Assembly (NCBI GenBank): GCA_002374095.1
Contig: DFKY01000005.1
Span: forward strand, 1 to 22,444
DNA from: Lachnospiraceae bacterium UBA3633
GTDB taxonomy: Bacteria; Bacillota; Clostridia; Lachnospirales; Lachnospiraceae
Direction of reading: 5' to 3'
Length of the DNA: 22,444 nucleotides
Shown here: in pieces, positions 14,554 to 22,444 of the stretch
Position numbering within the stretch: the first letter of the stretch is position 1
Layout: every line of letters starts with the position of its first letter
Position numbers and translations under genes: made by a program
The notes under the pieces: generated by a model
What the model saw: only the letters and a program-made list of their open reading frames with translations
Database searches by the model: none
Told to the model about the DNA's origin: nothing

Positions 14554-17387
14554 AAAATTTTTTTCAGATACATTCCTGTGTATGACTTCTTAACTTTTGA
14601 AACTTCAAGTGGAGTGCCTGTAGCAACTATAGTCCCACCTTTGTCACCTGAATCAGGTCCTAAGTCTATAATATAATCAGCTGACTTTATAACATCAAGA
14701 TTATGTTCTATCACAACTACAGTATTGCCTGTATCTGTGAGTTTCTGCAAAATGTCTATAAGTTTATGTACATCATAAAAATGAAGTCCTGTAGTTGGCT
14801 CATCAAGTATATATATAGTCTTTCCTGTGGCTCTCTTTGAAAGTTCCGTAGCAAGTTTTACTCTTTGTGCCTCGCCACCAGAAAGCTCAGTTGCAGGTTG
14901 ACCAAGTTTCATATATCCAAGTCCTACGGCTTTAAGTACTTCCATATACTTCATAATTCTTGGTTGGTTTTTGAAGAAGACATTTGCTTCGTCTATAGTC
15001 ATATCAAGTACATCAAAAATGCTTTTACCTTTATACTTAACTTCAAGCGTCTCTCTATTATACCTTTTGCCACCGCACGCATCACATGTCACATATACAT
15101 CTGGCAAAAAATGCATCTCTATCTTTATGATGCCATCACCCTCACACTTTTCACATCTTCCACCTTTTACATTGAAAGAAAATCTGCCTTTTGCATATCC
15201 TCTCATCTTTGCATCTGGTGTGCTTGCATATAAGTCTCTTATGAGATCATATACCCCTGTGTAAGTAGCGGGATTTGATCTTGGAGTCTTGCCTATAGGA
15301 CTCTGATCTATCATAACTATTTTATCAAAGTTTTCAACGCCTATAATCTCATCATGCTGTCCAGTCTTTACATTGGCGTTATTAAGCTTTTTTGCAAGAC
15401 TCTTATAAAGTATCTCGTTAATAAGGCTTGACTTACCGCTTCCTGATACGCCTGTTATACAAGTAAATACCGATATAGGAATATTTACATCAATATTTTT
15501 TAAATTGTGCTCTCTTGCTCCTTTTATAGTAAGAAAGCCCTTTGGTTTACGATATTCAGTTCTTTTTTCTATCTGAAGCTTTTTGCTTAAATATTTGCCT
15601 GTTATACTATCTTTGCACTTTTCTATGTCCTTTATACTTCCAGCTGCTACAAGTCTTCCACCATTGACCCCCGCATAAGGACCTATGTCCACTATATAAT
15701 CAGCCTCTCTCATCGTCTCTTCATCATGTTCAACTACTATGACAGTATTGCCAAGGTCACGAAGATTTTTAAGAGTTGCTATAAGCTTTGTATTATCTTT
15801 CTGATGTAAACCTATAGATGGTTCATCAAGTATATAGCATACCCCTACAAGACCAGTACCAATTTGTGTGGCAAGTCTTATACGTTGTGCTTCGCCACCA
15901 GAAAGTGTGGCTGTCATACGAGAAAGCGAAAGATATTCAAGTCCAACATCAATAAGAAAATTAACTCTCACTTTTATTTCTTTCAAAATCAATTCTCCTA
16001 TCTTTTTTTGCATAGGAGTTAATTTTAAGTTGCTTATAAAATCTCTAAACTCAAGAAGTGAAAGATCACAAATCTCTGCTATATTTTTATCGCCAACAGT
16101 CACAGCAAGAGAGGATTCTTTTAATCTCTGCCCATGGCACTTTTCACAAGGAAGCAATGTCATAAATTGTTCATAGTGAGCTTTTATAGCATCAGTCGAC
16201 CAATCTCTATATCGCTCTTTACAAGTCTCAATAAGACCACTCCAATTTACTTCCCAAGTATTAGTATTACCTGTCGCTGATTTATATCTGACATTGACTG
16301 TATCATCACCTATACCATAAAGTATAATGTCTTTTTCTCTTTTAGATAAGTTTTTCCACGGAGTATCAAGTGATACTTTGTATTTTTTTGCCACTTCACG
16401 AAGTATGGCGCCAGACCATGAATTTTCTTTGTGAGATGATGCAAAGCCTGTCACAACTATGCAACCTTCATTTATAGATAAAGTTTTATCTGGTATCATA
16501 AGATCTATATCAAATTCTTGCTTGTATCCAAGACCAGAGCACTCTTCACATGCTCCAAAAGGATTATTGAAAGAAAATGATCTTGGCTCTATCTCTTGTA
16601 TACTTATCCCACAATCCGGACAAGAAAAATTTTCACTAAAGTTTATAGGCTTTCCACCTATGACATCAACTTGAAGAAGTCCATCTGAAAGTTTAAATAC
16701 TGTCTCTATGCTATCACTTAATCTTTTCTCTACACCTTCTTTTATCACAAGTCTATCTACTATAATTTCTATATTGTGCTTTATGTTTTTATCAAGTGTT
16801 ATCTCTTCATCAAGAGAATAATCATTTCCGTCAATTCTCACTCGAGAATATCCTGCTTTTTTTGCAGACTCTATGACTTTTTCATGACGGCCTTTCTTTC
16901 CACGCACAACATAAGCAAGAAGTTGGATTTTCGTGCCAACTTCAAGTTTCATGATAGTGTCAACTATCTCATCAATTGACTGCTTTTTAATTTCTTTTCC
17001 ACAATTAGGACAATGAGGTATACCTATACGAGCATATAGTAGCCTTAGATAATCATAGATTTCTGTAACTGTGCCTACAGTAGAACGAGGATTTCTATTG
17101 GTAGATTTCTGATCTATAGATATAGCAGGTGACATGCCTTCAATTGAAGTAACTTTAGGTTTTTCCATCTGTCCAAGGAATTGCCTTGCATAAGATGAGA
17201 GAGACTCCATATAACGTCTCTGGCCTTCAGCAAATATCGTATCAAAAGCAAGACTTGACTTGCCACTTCCTGATACGCCTGTTATAACTATAAATTTATC
17301 TCTTGGTATATCGAGGTCTATATTTTTTAAATTGTGTACTCCTGCACCTCTTATCTTTATAAGTCCAGTGCTTACATTTTTTTTCAT
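14550..17387 (-). CDS. uvrA: UvrABC excinuclease subunit A
   Basis: 945-residue DNA-damage recognition ATPase of nucleotide excision repair, acting with UvrB and UvrC. Two ABC modules are present, with Walker A GVSGSGKS at 37-44 and again at 646-653, and signature LSGGEAQR at 495-502 and 835-842. Zinc sites are visible: CPDC/CEEC with Cys256, Cys259, Cys281 and Cys284, and the C-terminal CEKC/CDAC with Cys745, Cys748, Cys768 and Cys771. Length is typical. The ATG is two bases after the SDR gene stop and lacks a clear ribosome site, suggesting coupling. uvrB is not adjacent, and I see no LexA-type box near this gene or at the hppA promoter. Confidence 0.97.
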   Translation of the reverse strand: MKKNVSTGLIKIRGAGVHNLKNIDLDIPRDKFIVITGVSGSGKSSLAFDTIFAEGQRRYMESLSSYARQFLGQMEKPKVTSIEGMSPAISIDQKSTNRNPRSTVGTVTEIYDYLRLLYARIGIPHCPNCGKEIKKQSIDEIVDTIMKLEVGTKIQLLAYVVRGKKGRHEKVIESAKKAGYSRVRIDGNDYSLDEEITLDKNIKHNIEIIVDRLVIKEGVEKRLSDSIETVFKLSDGLLQVDVIGGKPINFSENFSCPDCGISIQEIEPRSFSFNNPFGACEECSGLGYKQEFDIDLMIPDKTLSINEGCIVVTGFASSHKENSWSGAILREVAKKYKVSLDTPWKNLSKREKDIILYGIGDDTVNVRYKSATGNTNTWEVNWSGLIETCKERYRDWSTDAIKAHYEQFMTLLPCEKCHGQRLKESSLAVTVGDKNIAEICDLSLLEFRDFISNLKLTPMQKKIGELILKEIKVRVNFLIDVGLEYLSLSRMTATLSGGEAQRIRLATQIGTGLVGVCYILDEPSIGLHQKDNTKLIATLKNLRDLGNTVIVVEHDEETMREADYIVDIGPYAGVNGGRLVAAGSIKDIEKCKDSITGKYLSKKLQIEKRTEYRKPKGFLTIKGAREHNLKNIDVNIPISVFTCITGVSGSGKSSLINEILYKSLAKKLNNANVKTGQHDEIIGVENFDKIVMIDQSPIGKTPRSNPATYTGVYDLIRDLYASTPDAKMRGYAKGRFSFNVKGGRCEKCEGDGIIKIEMHFLPDVYVTCDACGGKRYNRETLEVKYKGKSIFDVLDMTIDEANVFFKNQPRIMKYMEVLKAVGLGYMKLGQPATELSGGEAQRVKLATELSKRATGKTIYILDEPTTGLHFYDVHKLIDILQKLTDTGNTVVVIEHNLDVIKSADYIIDLGPDSGDKGGTIVATGTPLEVSKVKKSYTGMYLKKIL

Positions 17388-17389
17388 AT

Positions 17390-18271
17390 CTATACTAGTT
17401 TTATACCATCTCTAAAATCTGTAAATCGAAACTTTCCTATAGCATCTATCATCTTATCAATATGTGGTACTGCAAATGTTTCTTTACTATCTTCTTTTTT
17501 CCCGAAGTTTAACATGATGTCCGAAGACAATGCTGATTTTGCTTCTATACAGTAGTCCTTAAGAAGTCTCGTGTCATCACTTGCGATATCATAAGTACCA
17601 GTCTCAATATCTTTTGTCATGAACTGATACGTAATCTTTACAAAATCATCTATATATAGAAAGTTCCACTTATAATTGCAAGAACTTAAATCTATATCTC
17701 TATCTTCTTTACAGCATCTTACAAGTTCTTTTATAAGAGAGTTTTCTCTATCTTCCTTACCATAGATAGAAAAAATTCTATAATGTATGAACTTCATATC
17801 AGTATCTTTTAGATTTTTTATAGCAACATCTGCAAATCTTTTTTTTGCAAGCCCATAAGCACTTTTACTGTACTCTGCTTGAGATCCTGCAAATATAAAT
17901 CTTTTCGCAGAAAGTCTTTTTGCAAATTCAAGTACTTTCATGCTGTAATCTACATTTAGCATCTGCTTCATAAAATTATCTCTATCAAGCGTCGATCCCC
18001 ATCCAAAATGTAGAAAAGTTATGTCTGATTTATATATATATTTAGATTCATTACTTTTATAATCAATCTTAAAATTATCAAAGTCAATTGATGAAAGTTT
18101 ATCAAAGTCTATCTCTATAGTCTTTAGACCAGTGATACTACTTAGTCTATCTTTTTTTTCGGAATCAGGTCTTACTATGCCAAAAACTATAAAACCTTTA
18201 CTAAGCAGATACTTTGCAATACTTCTTCCAAGAAATGATGTCACTCCAGTTATGATCGCAACTTTTCTCAT
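17390..18271 (-). CDS. NAD(P)-dependent epimerase/dehydratase (extended SDR)
   Basis: 293-residue cytosolic Rossmann-fold protein of the extended short-chain dehydrogenase family. The N-terminal nucleotide-binding motif is GVTSFLG (9-15). The catalytic set is Ser130 in FAGSQAEY and Tyr139-xxx-Lys143 in YGLAK. Such proteins modify nucleotide sugars or related metabolites; this one shows no feature that fixes its substrate. It is shorter than GalE and lacks the GalE-type C-terminal signature. It lies 7 bases after hppA and 2 bases before uvrA, so it is probably co-transcribed. No strong ribosome site precedes its ATG. Confidence 0.8.
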   Translation of the reverse strand: MRKVAIITGVTSFLGRSIAKYLLSKGFIVFGIVRPDSEKKDRLSSITGLKTIEIDFDKLSSIDFDNFKIDYKSNESKYIYKSDITFLHFGWGSTLDRDNFMKQMLNVDYSMKVLEFAKRLSAKRFIFAGSQAEYSKSAYGLAKKRFADVAIKNLKDTDMKFIHYRIFSIYGKEDRENSLIKELVRCCKEDRDIDLSSCNYKWNFLYIDDFVKITYQFMTKDIETGTYDIASDDTRLLKDYCIEAKSALSSDIMLNFGKKEDSKETFAVPHIDKMIDAIGKFRFTDFRDGIKLV

Positions 18272-18278
18272 CTAAATA

Positions 18279-20351
18279 TTACATGCCAGCAAGTTTTAAA
18301 AAGAGTGGTGCAAATACAAGTGAAACTATAGTCATAAGCTTTATAAGAATATTGATTGATGGTCCTGAAGTATCCTTAAATGGATCTCCTACTGTATCAC
18401 CTACAACGGCTGCTTTATGAGTTTCTGACCCTTTACCACCAAAAGCACCTTGCTCAATATATTTTTTTGCATTGTCCCAAGCGCCACCTGCATTACTCAT
18501 AAATATAGCCATACATACTCCTGAAGCAAGTGATCCAGCAAGGACTCCACCAAGAGCCTTCACGCCGAGGAATGGTGTGCATCCTACTGCAAGAGGTACA
18601 AGTACAGCGAGAAGTCCAGGAAGCACCATCTCTCTAAGTGATGCACCAGTCGATATCTCTACACATCTCTTATAATCAGCTTTTGCTTTTCCTTCCTTAA
18701 GTCCAGGAATATTTTCCATCTGACGCACAACTTCTGTAACCATATCTCCTGCTGCTTTAGATACAGATTCCATAGTAAATGCTGAAAAAAGGAATGGAAG
18801 CATCGCACCAATAAGTAATCCTACTACAGTACTTGGCTCCAGTATATCTATACCTTCTTCAAAGAGTCCTACAGCATTGGCATATGATACAAAAAGTGCA
18901 AGTGCAGTAAGTGCAGCTGATCCAATAGCAAATCCTTTTCCCATAGCTGCTGTAGTATTACCTACAGAATCAAGTGTATCTGTAATCTCACGTACAGACT
19001 CTGGAAGCTCTGACATCTCTGCTATACCGCCTGCATTGTCTGCTATAGGACCATATGCATCGACTGCTACAGTTATACCAGTAGTTGAAAGCATACCAAC
19101 TGCTGCAAGTGCTATGCCATAAAGTCCTCCAGTACTTCCATCTACTAGACTACCAAACTTATATGCTACTATAGTTGCAACACATATAAGTACTATAGTT
19201 ATCCATGTAGATTTCATACCAACTGCTATGCCTGATATGATTGTAGTAGCAGCTCCACCTTTATTAGATTGCTCTGCAATATGCTTTACAAATTTATAAT
19301 CTGAAGAAGTATAAACTTCTGTTATCTTTCCTATAATTACTCCGACAAGAAGCCCTGCAATAATTGCGATACCATAATAAATATTGCCAAGAATCATATT
19401 GGAAAATACAATAGCTGCTACCACTACGATAGCTGATGCTATATATGTACCAGTATTGAGTGCTTTTTGAGGGTTGCCATTGCCACGAACAAATTGAGCG
19501 CCAATGATTGATGCAACTATACCAGAAGCAGCAAGTACAAATGTAAATAACACTCCTTTTTGTGAAAGTGCAGGTGTAGCCATTGAAAGAGTGATAGCAG
19601 AGATTATCGCACCAACATATGATTCAAAAAGGTCTGCTCCCATACCAGCTACATCACCTACGTTATCCCCTACATTGTCTGCTATAACAGCAGGATTTCT
19701 TGGGTCATCTTCAGGAAGATCCTCTATAGTCTTTCCTGCTATATCCGCTCCTACATCTGCTGCTTTTGTATATATACCACCACCAACTCTCGCAAATAGT
19801 GCAATAGTTGATGCTCCAAGTGAATACCCTGTAAGAATCTCAAAGTTTCCTGTAAGGAAATATATAAGGGCACAACCAAAAAGTCCAAATCCAACTACAG
19901 ACATACCCATGACAGATCCACCACGAAAGGCAACGAGAAGTGCTTTATTCATACCACCCGTCATCGCACCATTGGCAGTTCTAACATTGGCTTTTGTTGC
20001 TATATTCATACCAAAGTATCCAGCAAGGATAGAAAATATAGCACCAAGTAAAAAGCAAAGTGCTGACTGAACTCCAGATGCTCCTTCTTTCCCAGTAAAA
20101 AGTGCTATTGCTATAAAAAGTACAACTATAACTATAGCAAGTATCCTATATTCAGCAAAAAGAAATGCTTTTGCTCCTTCTCTTATGTTAAAAGATATCT
20201 CTTTCATCCTGTCTGTGCCTTCATCTTCCTTTGACACAAGACTTGATAATACAAATGCAAATACAAGTGCAAATGCAGCTATCACAAGAACTACAATAAG
20301 TGCACTTCTTATGCTCTCAAAATTTGTTAAATCTCCTAAAAACGTAGCCAT
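18279..20351 (-). CDS. hppA: Membrane-bound ion-translocating pyrophosphatase
   Basis: 690-residue polytopic enzyme that hydrolyses cytosolic pyrophosphate and pumps H+ or Na+ outward. The active-site loops are DVGADIAGK, the acidic EDDPRNPAVIADNVGDNVGD and, near the C-terminus, DTVGDPFKDTSGPS. About 16 hydrophobic helices are spread along the chain. GNTTAAMGKGFAIG carries Ala where K+-independent enzymes have Lys, so it should be a K+-dependent type. Sequence inspection alone does not decide between Na+ and H+. I chose the ATG at 20349-20351 because GGAGG lies four bases upstream. The frame stays open 20 codons further to a TTG, but that lies at the promoter itself. It is the first gene of the operon with the SDR gene, uvrA and the SGNH gene. 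Confidence 0.95.
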   Translation of the reverse strand: MATFLGDLTNFESIRSALIVVLVIAAFALVFAFVLSSLVSKEDEGTDRMKEISFNIREGAKAFLFAEYRILAIVIVVLFIAIALFTGKEGASGVQSALCFLLGAIFSILAGYFGMNIATKANVRTANGAMTGGMNKALLVAFRGGSVMGMSVVGFGLFGCALIYFLTGNFEILTGYSLGASTIALFARVGGGIYTKAADVGADIAGKTIEDLPEDDPRNPAVIADNVGDNVGDVAGMGADLFESYVGAIISAITLSMATPALSQKGVLFTFVLAASGIVASIIGAQFVRGNGNPQKALNTGTYIASAIVVVAAIVFSNMILGNIYYGIAIIAGLLVGVIIGKITEVYTSSDYKFVKHIAEQSNKGGAATTIISGIAVGMKSTWITIVLICVATIVAYKFGSLVDGSTGGLYGIALAAVGMLSTTGITVAVDAYGPIADNAGGIAEMSELPESVREITDTLDSVGNTTAAMGKGFAIGSAALTALALFVSYANAVGLFEEGIDILEPSTVVGLLIGAMLPFLFSAFTMESVSKAAGDMVTEVVRQMENIPGLKEGKAKADYKRCVEISTGASLREMVLPGLLAVLVPLAVGCTPFLGVKALGGVLAGSLASGVCMAIFMSNAGGAWDNAKKYIEQGAFGGKGSETHKAAVVGDTVGDPFKDTSGPSINILIKLMTIVSLVFAPLFLKLAGM

Positions 20352-20355
20352 AAAT

Positions 20356-20360
20356 CCTCC
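20356..20360 (-). promoter_or_regulatory. Ribosome binding site fixing the hppA start
   Basis: GGAGG on the minus strand, four bases before the ATG at 20351. It excludes the upstream in-frame TTG and ATG codons that overlap the promoter and palindrome. Confidence 0.8.
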
Positions 20361-20369
20361 AATCTCAAT

Positions 20370-20402
20370 AAAAAACATTGCAAAACCACTTGGTTTTGCA
20401 AT
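20370..20402 (-). promoter_or_regulatory. Perfect palindrome plus T-run in the hppA leader
   Basis: On the minus strand ATTGCAAAACC and GGTTTTGCAAT form a perfect 11-bp inverted repeat (arms 20392-20402 and 20377-20387) around AAGT. A G and then six T (20370-20375) follow. It begins about 3-5 bases after the predicted transcription start and ends before the ribosome site. It could be a DNA operator, an early transcription attenuator or terminator, or a 5' mRNA-stabilising hairpin. The structure is seen directly; the role is inferred. Confidence 0.8.
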
Positions 20403-20411
20403 CATGTTCAA

Positions 20412-20440
20412 ATTATATCATATTGTGTATGCAAAGTCAA
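20412..20440 (-). promoter_or_regulatory. Strong sigma-A promoter of the hppA operon
   Basis: TTGACT (20435-20440) and a perfect TATAAT (20412-20417) are separated by exactly 17 bases on the minus strand. The predicted start is near 20405, giving a leader of about 54 bases. The -35 box begins only 10 bases after the stop of the upstream gene, and no terminator lies between them. Confidence 0.9.
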
Positions 20441-20450
20441 ACTTTATGAA

Positions 20451-22286
20451 CTAGTCAGTTTCTAATTGCATACTTATTTTACTGATTTGTGCATAAGTTC
20501 CAGATGGGGTTGTGTCATAAGGAGCTATTCTTAACCACAAGGAATCACCTTTTTTAACATCTATAGAAAACTCTACTTCATCATTTGTCTCTAACTCATA
20601 TCCATTTAAAGAACCTGCATTGGTAGTAGATGTTTTATTATTCGTATAATAATCATTTGTATGATTTGTTGTGAAATCCTTATTTTTTATAAAAATATTC
20701 ACTTTTTGCGATGGCGTTGGAGGTGACCACATAGAATCATGTCCTCTATCTTTAACTTCGTATTTTAATTTAATTTTCACTACTCCATTTGCAGATACTT
20801 CAGTAACGAGTGGTAATCCTTGTCCTGCTTTTAATGGTACCGTGTTTAATTTATATTGATTGTGCATAAGTTCACTAATTGTTGCCTGCGGCCAAAGTGG
20901 CCACTTTATCTGTCCGTCGACTGCTGGACTTTCACTATAAGAAATATACCTATATGTATCATTGCCTTCCAATGGCCATTCACCTTTACGGTCAGCAAGC
21001 GTACCTAGTGGAAATGTTTGGAACCAATAAGAAGAATTTACAGTTGGCCACTCAGAGTGAGTCCAGTCATATCTAAAAGTTGAACCAGAATATTCATCCT
21101 GCTCCTTTTCATATCCTATATTACATACTTGGTCTGAATCACGGCCTAGCATAAAGTCATCAAGAATCTGCTCAAAACTCACCCAATCAAGACGATATGC
21201 AAGATTCCATGTAGTTCTGAAATTATTTCTACGATTATTGACAATTTGCGTATTATCACCACCATCATTAAACCAATCTAGTATCCAACGATAGCCATAA
21301 TTTCTTGTGTCCCTGGCTGCTTTTATAAAATTGTCTGCAGGTTGAGCAAATGTTCCTGCTTTCGCATCAAAGTTTTGAGTTATGTACCACTTGTATACAC
21401 TATTTATATCACTCCAAGTCGCGTGAAAAGCAGTATGTGTGGAATCAGTATATATGTTACCCTTCCCAAATACAAGTGGCACATCCAGTTTAAGCCAATA
21501 ATTATCGTCACAATTTACCTTCACTTTACCAAGTTGTGATGTCCAAAGATTCTCAAGTAATTGATATATACCTGTCGTCCGTCCATCCTCACAGTGGTAA
21601 TCATAACCCTCTTCCCATCTTGGATTCAATTGACCATAGATTTCGCACATAGCTTCCAAAAATATATGTTTATCATTTTCTTTTATAACATTGTAACCGG
21701 TTTCTTTTGGTAAATTTAAAACTAAAACAGGGATCGATAAACGATCTGTACGATTTGATAAGTAGTCACTTTGTCCAATATGTTGGTCAGATTTTGGAAA
21801 CACATGTAAATCCCACGCAACGGCACGGGGACCATTTGCCCCTTCCCACCAAGAAATTAGGTCTACACCATCACCACGCATGTTCCGATAATGACCCCAG
21901 CCCACTCGACGCCAAGCCCTTGTCTCATTCTTTTCCAACTCTGTTGTGCTCCCAGGTGCCCATTGTTTTAGACCAGACCATAACCACAAATCATTGACCC
22001 ATTTCATATCACTATAATTTTTAATCGGACAAGCAAGTTCCTGCTTCTTTGTCACTTGTACACCAGATAGATAGCTCGCTATCGCACCATCTATCTTATT
22101 ATCAAGAGATGAGTTGTAGCGGTCAAGCTGCGACTGAAAGTCATTTTTCATAGAGTCGAACTCGGCTTTTGTGATAAACGCAGCACCGTCGTTGTCTCCG
22201 ACTACGGCGGCGAAACTCTCTATACTAAAAAGAAGCACTAAAACTAGTGCTAATCTTCTCTTAATCAATCTATATGGCTTATTCAT
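20451..22286 (-). CDS. Secreted Trp-rich protein of unknown function
   Basis: 611 residues, not recognised as a named family. A basic start (KPYRLIKRR) and hydrophobic stretch (about 11-26) ending SFA-AVV form a likely cleavable signal peptide. Residues about 38-74 (KAEFDSMKNDFQSQLDRYN and following) look like an amphipathic or coiled-coil helix just after cleavage. The body is unusually aromatic, with about 26 tryptophans (over 4 percent), many Tyr and Asn, and five scattered cysteines. The last 120 residues alternate beta-like strands and end in GDSLWLRIAPYD, suggesting a beta-sandwich or binding domain. No LPXTG, lipobox, SLH or choline-binding repeats are visible. GC content and codon choice look higher in GC than the neighbours. 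No ribosome site is evident; the ATG overlaps an upstream open frame by ATGA. Confidence 0.75.
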   Translation of the reverse strand: MNKPYRLIKRRLALVLVLLFSIESFAAVVGDNDGAAFITKAEFDSMKNDFQSQLDRYNSSLDNKIDGAIASYLSGVQVTKKQELACPIKNYSDMKWVNDLWLWSGLKQWAPGSTTELEKNETRAWRRVGWGHYRNMRGDGVDLISWWEGANGPRAVAWDLHVFPKSDQHIGQSDYLSNRTDRLSIPVLVLNLPKETGYNVIKENDKHIFLEAMCEIYGQLNPRWEEGYDYHCEDGRTTGIYQLLENLWTSQLGKVKVNCDDNYWLKLDVPLVFGKGNIYTDSTHTAFHATWSDINSVYKWYITQNFDAKAGTFAQPADNFIKAARDTRNYGYRWILDWFNDGGDNTQIVNNRRNNFRTTWNLAYRLDWVSFEQILDDFMLGRDSDQVCNIGYEKEQDEYSGSTFRYDWTHSEWPTVNSSYWFQTFPLGTLADRKGEWPLEGNDTYRYISYSESPAVDGQIKWPLWPQATISELMHNQYKLNTVPLKAGQGLPLVTEVSANGVVKIKLKYEVKDRGHDSMWSPPTPSQKVNIFIKNKDFTTNHTNDYYTNNKTSTTNAGSLNGYELETNDEVEFSIDVKKGDSLWLRIAPYDTTPSGTYAQISKISMQLETD

Positions 22287-22402
22287 GTAATGTTGTTACG
22301 ACCTTCGGAGCACAGTACTTGTGCAATAGTTTGGTTGGCACATTGCTCGTTCATGCTAACTGCATATTGTACTAATGCAATTTTCTTTTCTGTAAGCAAG
22401 AG
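22283..22402 (-). other. Short open frame overlapping the secreted-protein gene
   Basis: A 39-codon open stretch (TEKKIALVQYAVSMNEQCAN and on to GRNNIT) runs from an in-frame TAG at 22403-22405 to a TGA that overlaps the next ATG as ATGA. It has only weak starts (TTG at 22399 or an internal ATG) and no ribosome site. The frame before the TAG also encodes a few residues to the window edge. It may be a gene end interrupted by a stop codon, a small coupled leader peptide, or chance. Confidence 0.25.
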
Positions 22403-22444
22403 CTATTTGAGAGGTTCCACAGGAAGTTTAGAACTTCTTATGAC

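Noticed and set aside
17388..17450. LexA/SOS box upstream of uvrA
   Set aside because: No GAAC-N4-GTTC-like dyad was found by eye in this stretch or around the hppA promoter.
19504..20070. Long open frame on the plus strand (188 codons)
   Set aside because: It lies fully antisense to hppA, has low-complexity Ser/Pro/Ala/Thr composition expected from the reverse of a Gly/Ala-rich membrane protein, and has no ribosome site.
20352..20411. Longer hppA start at an upstream TTG or ATG
   Set aside because: These codons fall at or just after the predicted transcription start and within the palindrome, while GGAGG marks the ATG at 20351.
22290..22444. Plus-strand frame open from an ATG at 22290 to the window edge
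   Set aside because: It has no ribosome site, its translation resembles nothing I know, and every supported gene runs on the other strand; too short to judge.

Overview
The window looks like chromosomal DNA from a low-GC Gram-positive bacterium of the class Clostridia, most probably a Lachnospiraceae-type organism. The grounds are the AT-rich composition, AGGAGG-type ribosome binding sites, a def-fmt-rsmB-rlmN-stp-prkC-rpe gene order typical of Firmicutes, and a SerRS whose motifs match the form I associate with that family. Every gene I can support lies on the minus strand, so transcription runs from high to low coordinates. Open frames on the plus strand are antisense shadows.

Right end (about 20451-22444): a gene for a large, tryptophan-rich secreted protein of unknown function, overlapping by ATGA a short open frame of doubtful reality. 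It is the only clearly accessory-looking gene here.

Middle block (13849-20440): a near-consensus promoter (TTGACT-17-TATAAT) drives hppA (membrane pyrophosphatase). A perfect 26-base palindrome with a following T-run lies between promoter and ribosome binding site. hppA is followed closely by an SDR-family nucleotide-sugar-type dehydrogenase, uvrA (excision repair) and a membrane-anchored SGNH hydrolase, forming a probable operon. A tRNA-Arg(ACG) gene with its own strong promoter and terminator comes next.

Left block (1-13700): a second promoter directly after the tRNA terminator starts a very compact run: def, fmt, a YugP-type zinc metallopeptidase, rsmB, rlmN, stp (PP2C phosphatase), prkC (PASTA kinase), rpe, a divergent PdxK/PfkB-like kinase, serS, galE, a C_GCAxxG_C_C redox-type protein, mgtE and the 5' part of tRNA-Thr(CGT), which runs off the left edge. 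Gaps are from minus 17 to 16 bases down to galE, then 78 and 88 bases. The genes join N-formyl-methionine metabolism, rRNA methylation and tRNA charging with the cell-wall-sensing kinase/phosphatase pair and some sugar and metal metabolism. Compared with the usual Firmicutes arrangement, rsgA is absent between prkC and rpe, and the thiN position after rpe holds an unusual kinase-like gene.

Most of the window is ordinary housekeeping DNA. The points most worth a second look are the hppA leader palindrome, the altered PdxK-like gene, the missing rsgA, and the secreted Trp-rich protein. I did not find a convincing new multi-gene system.
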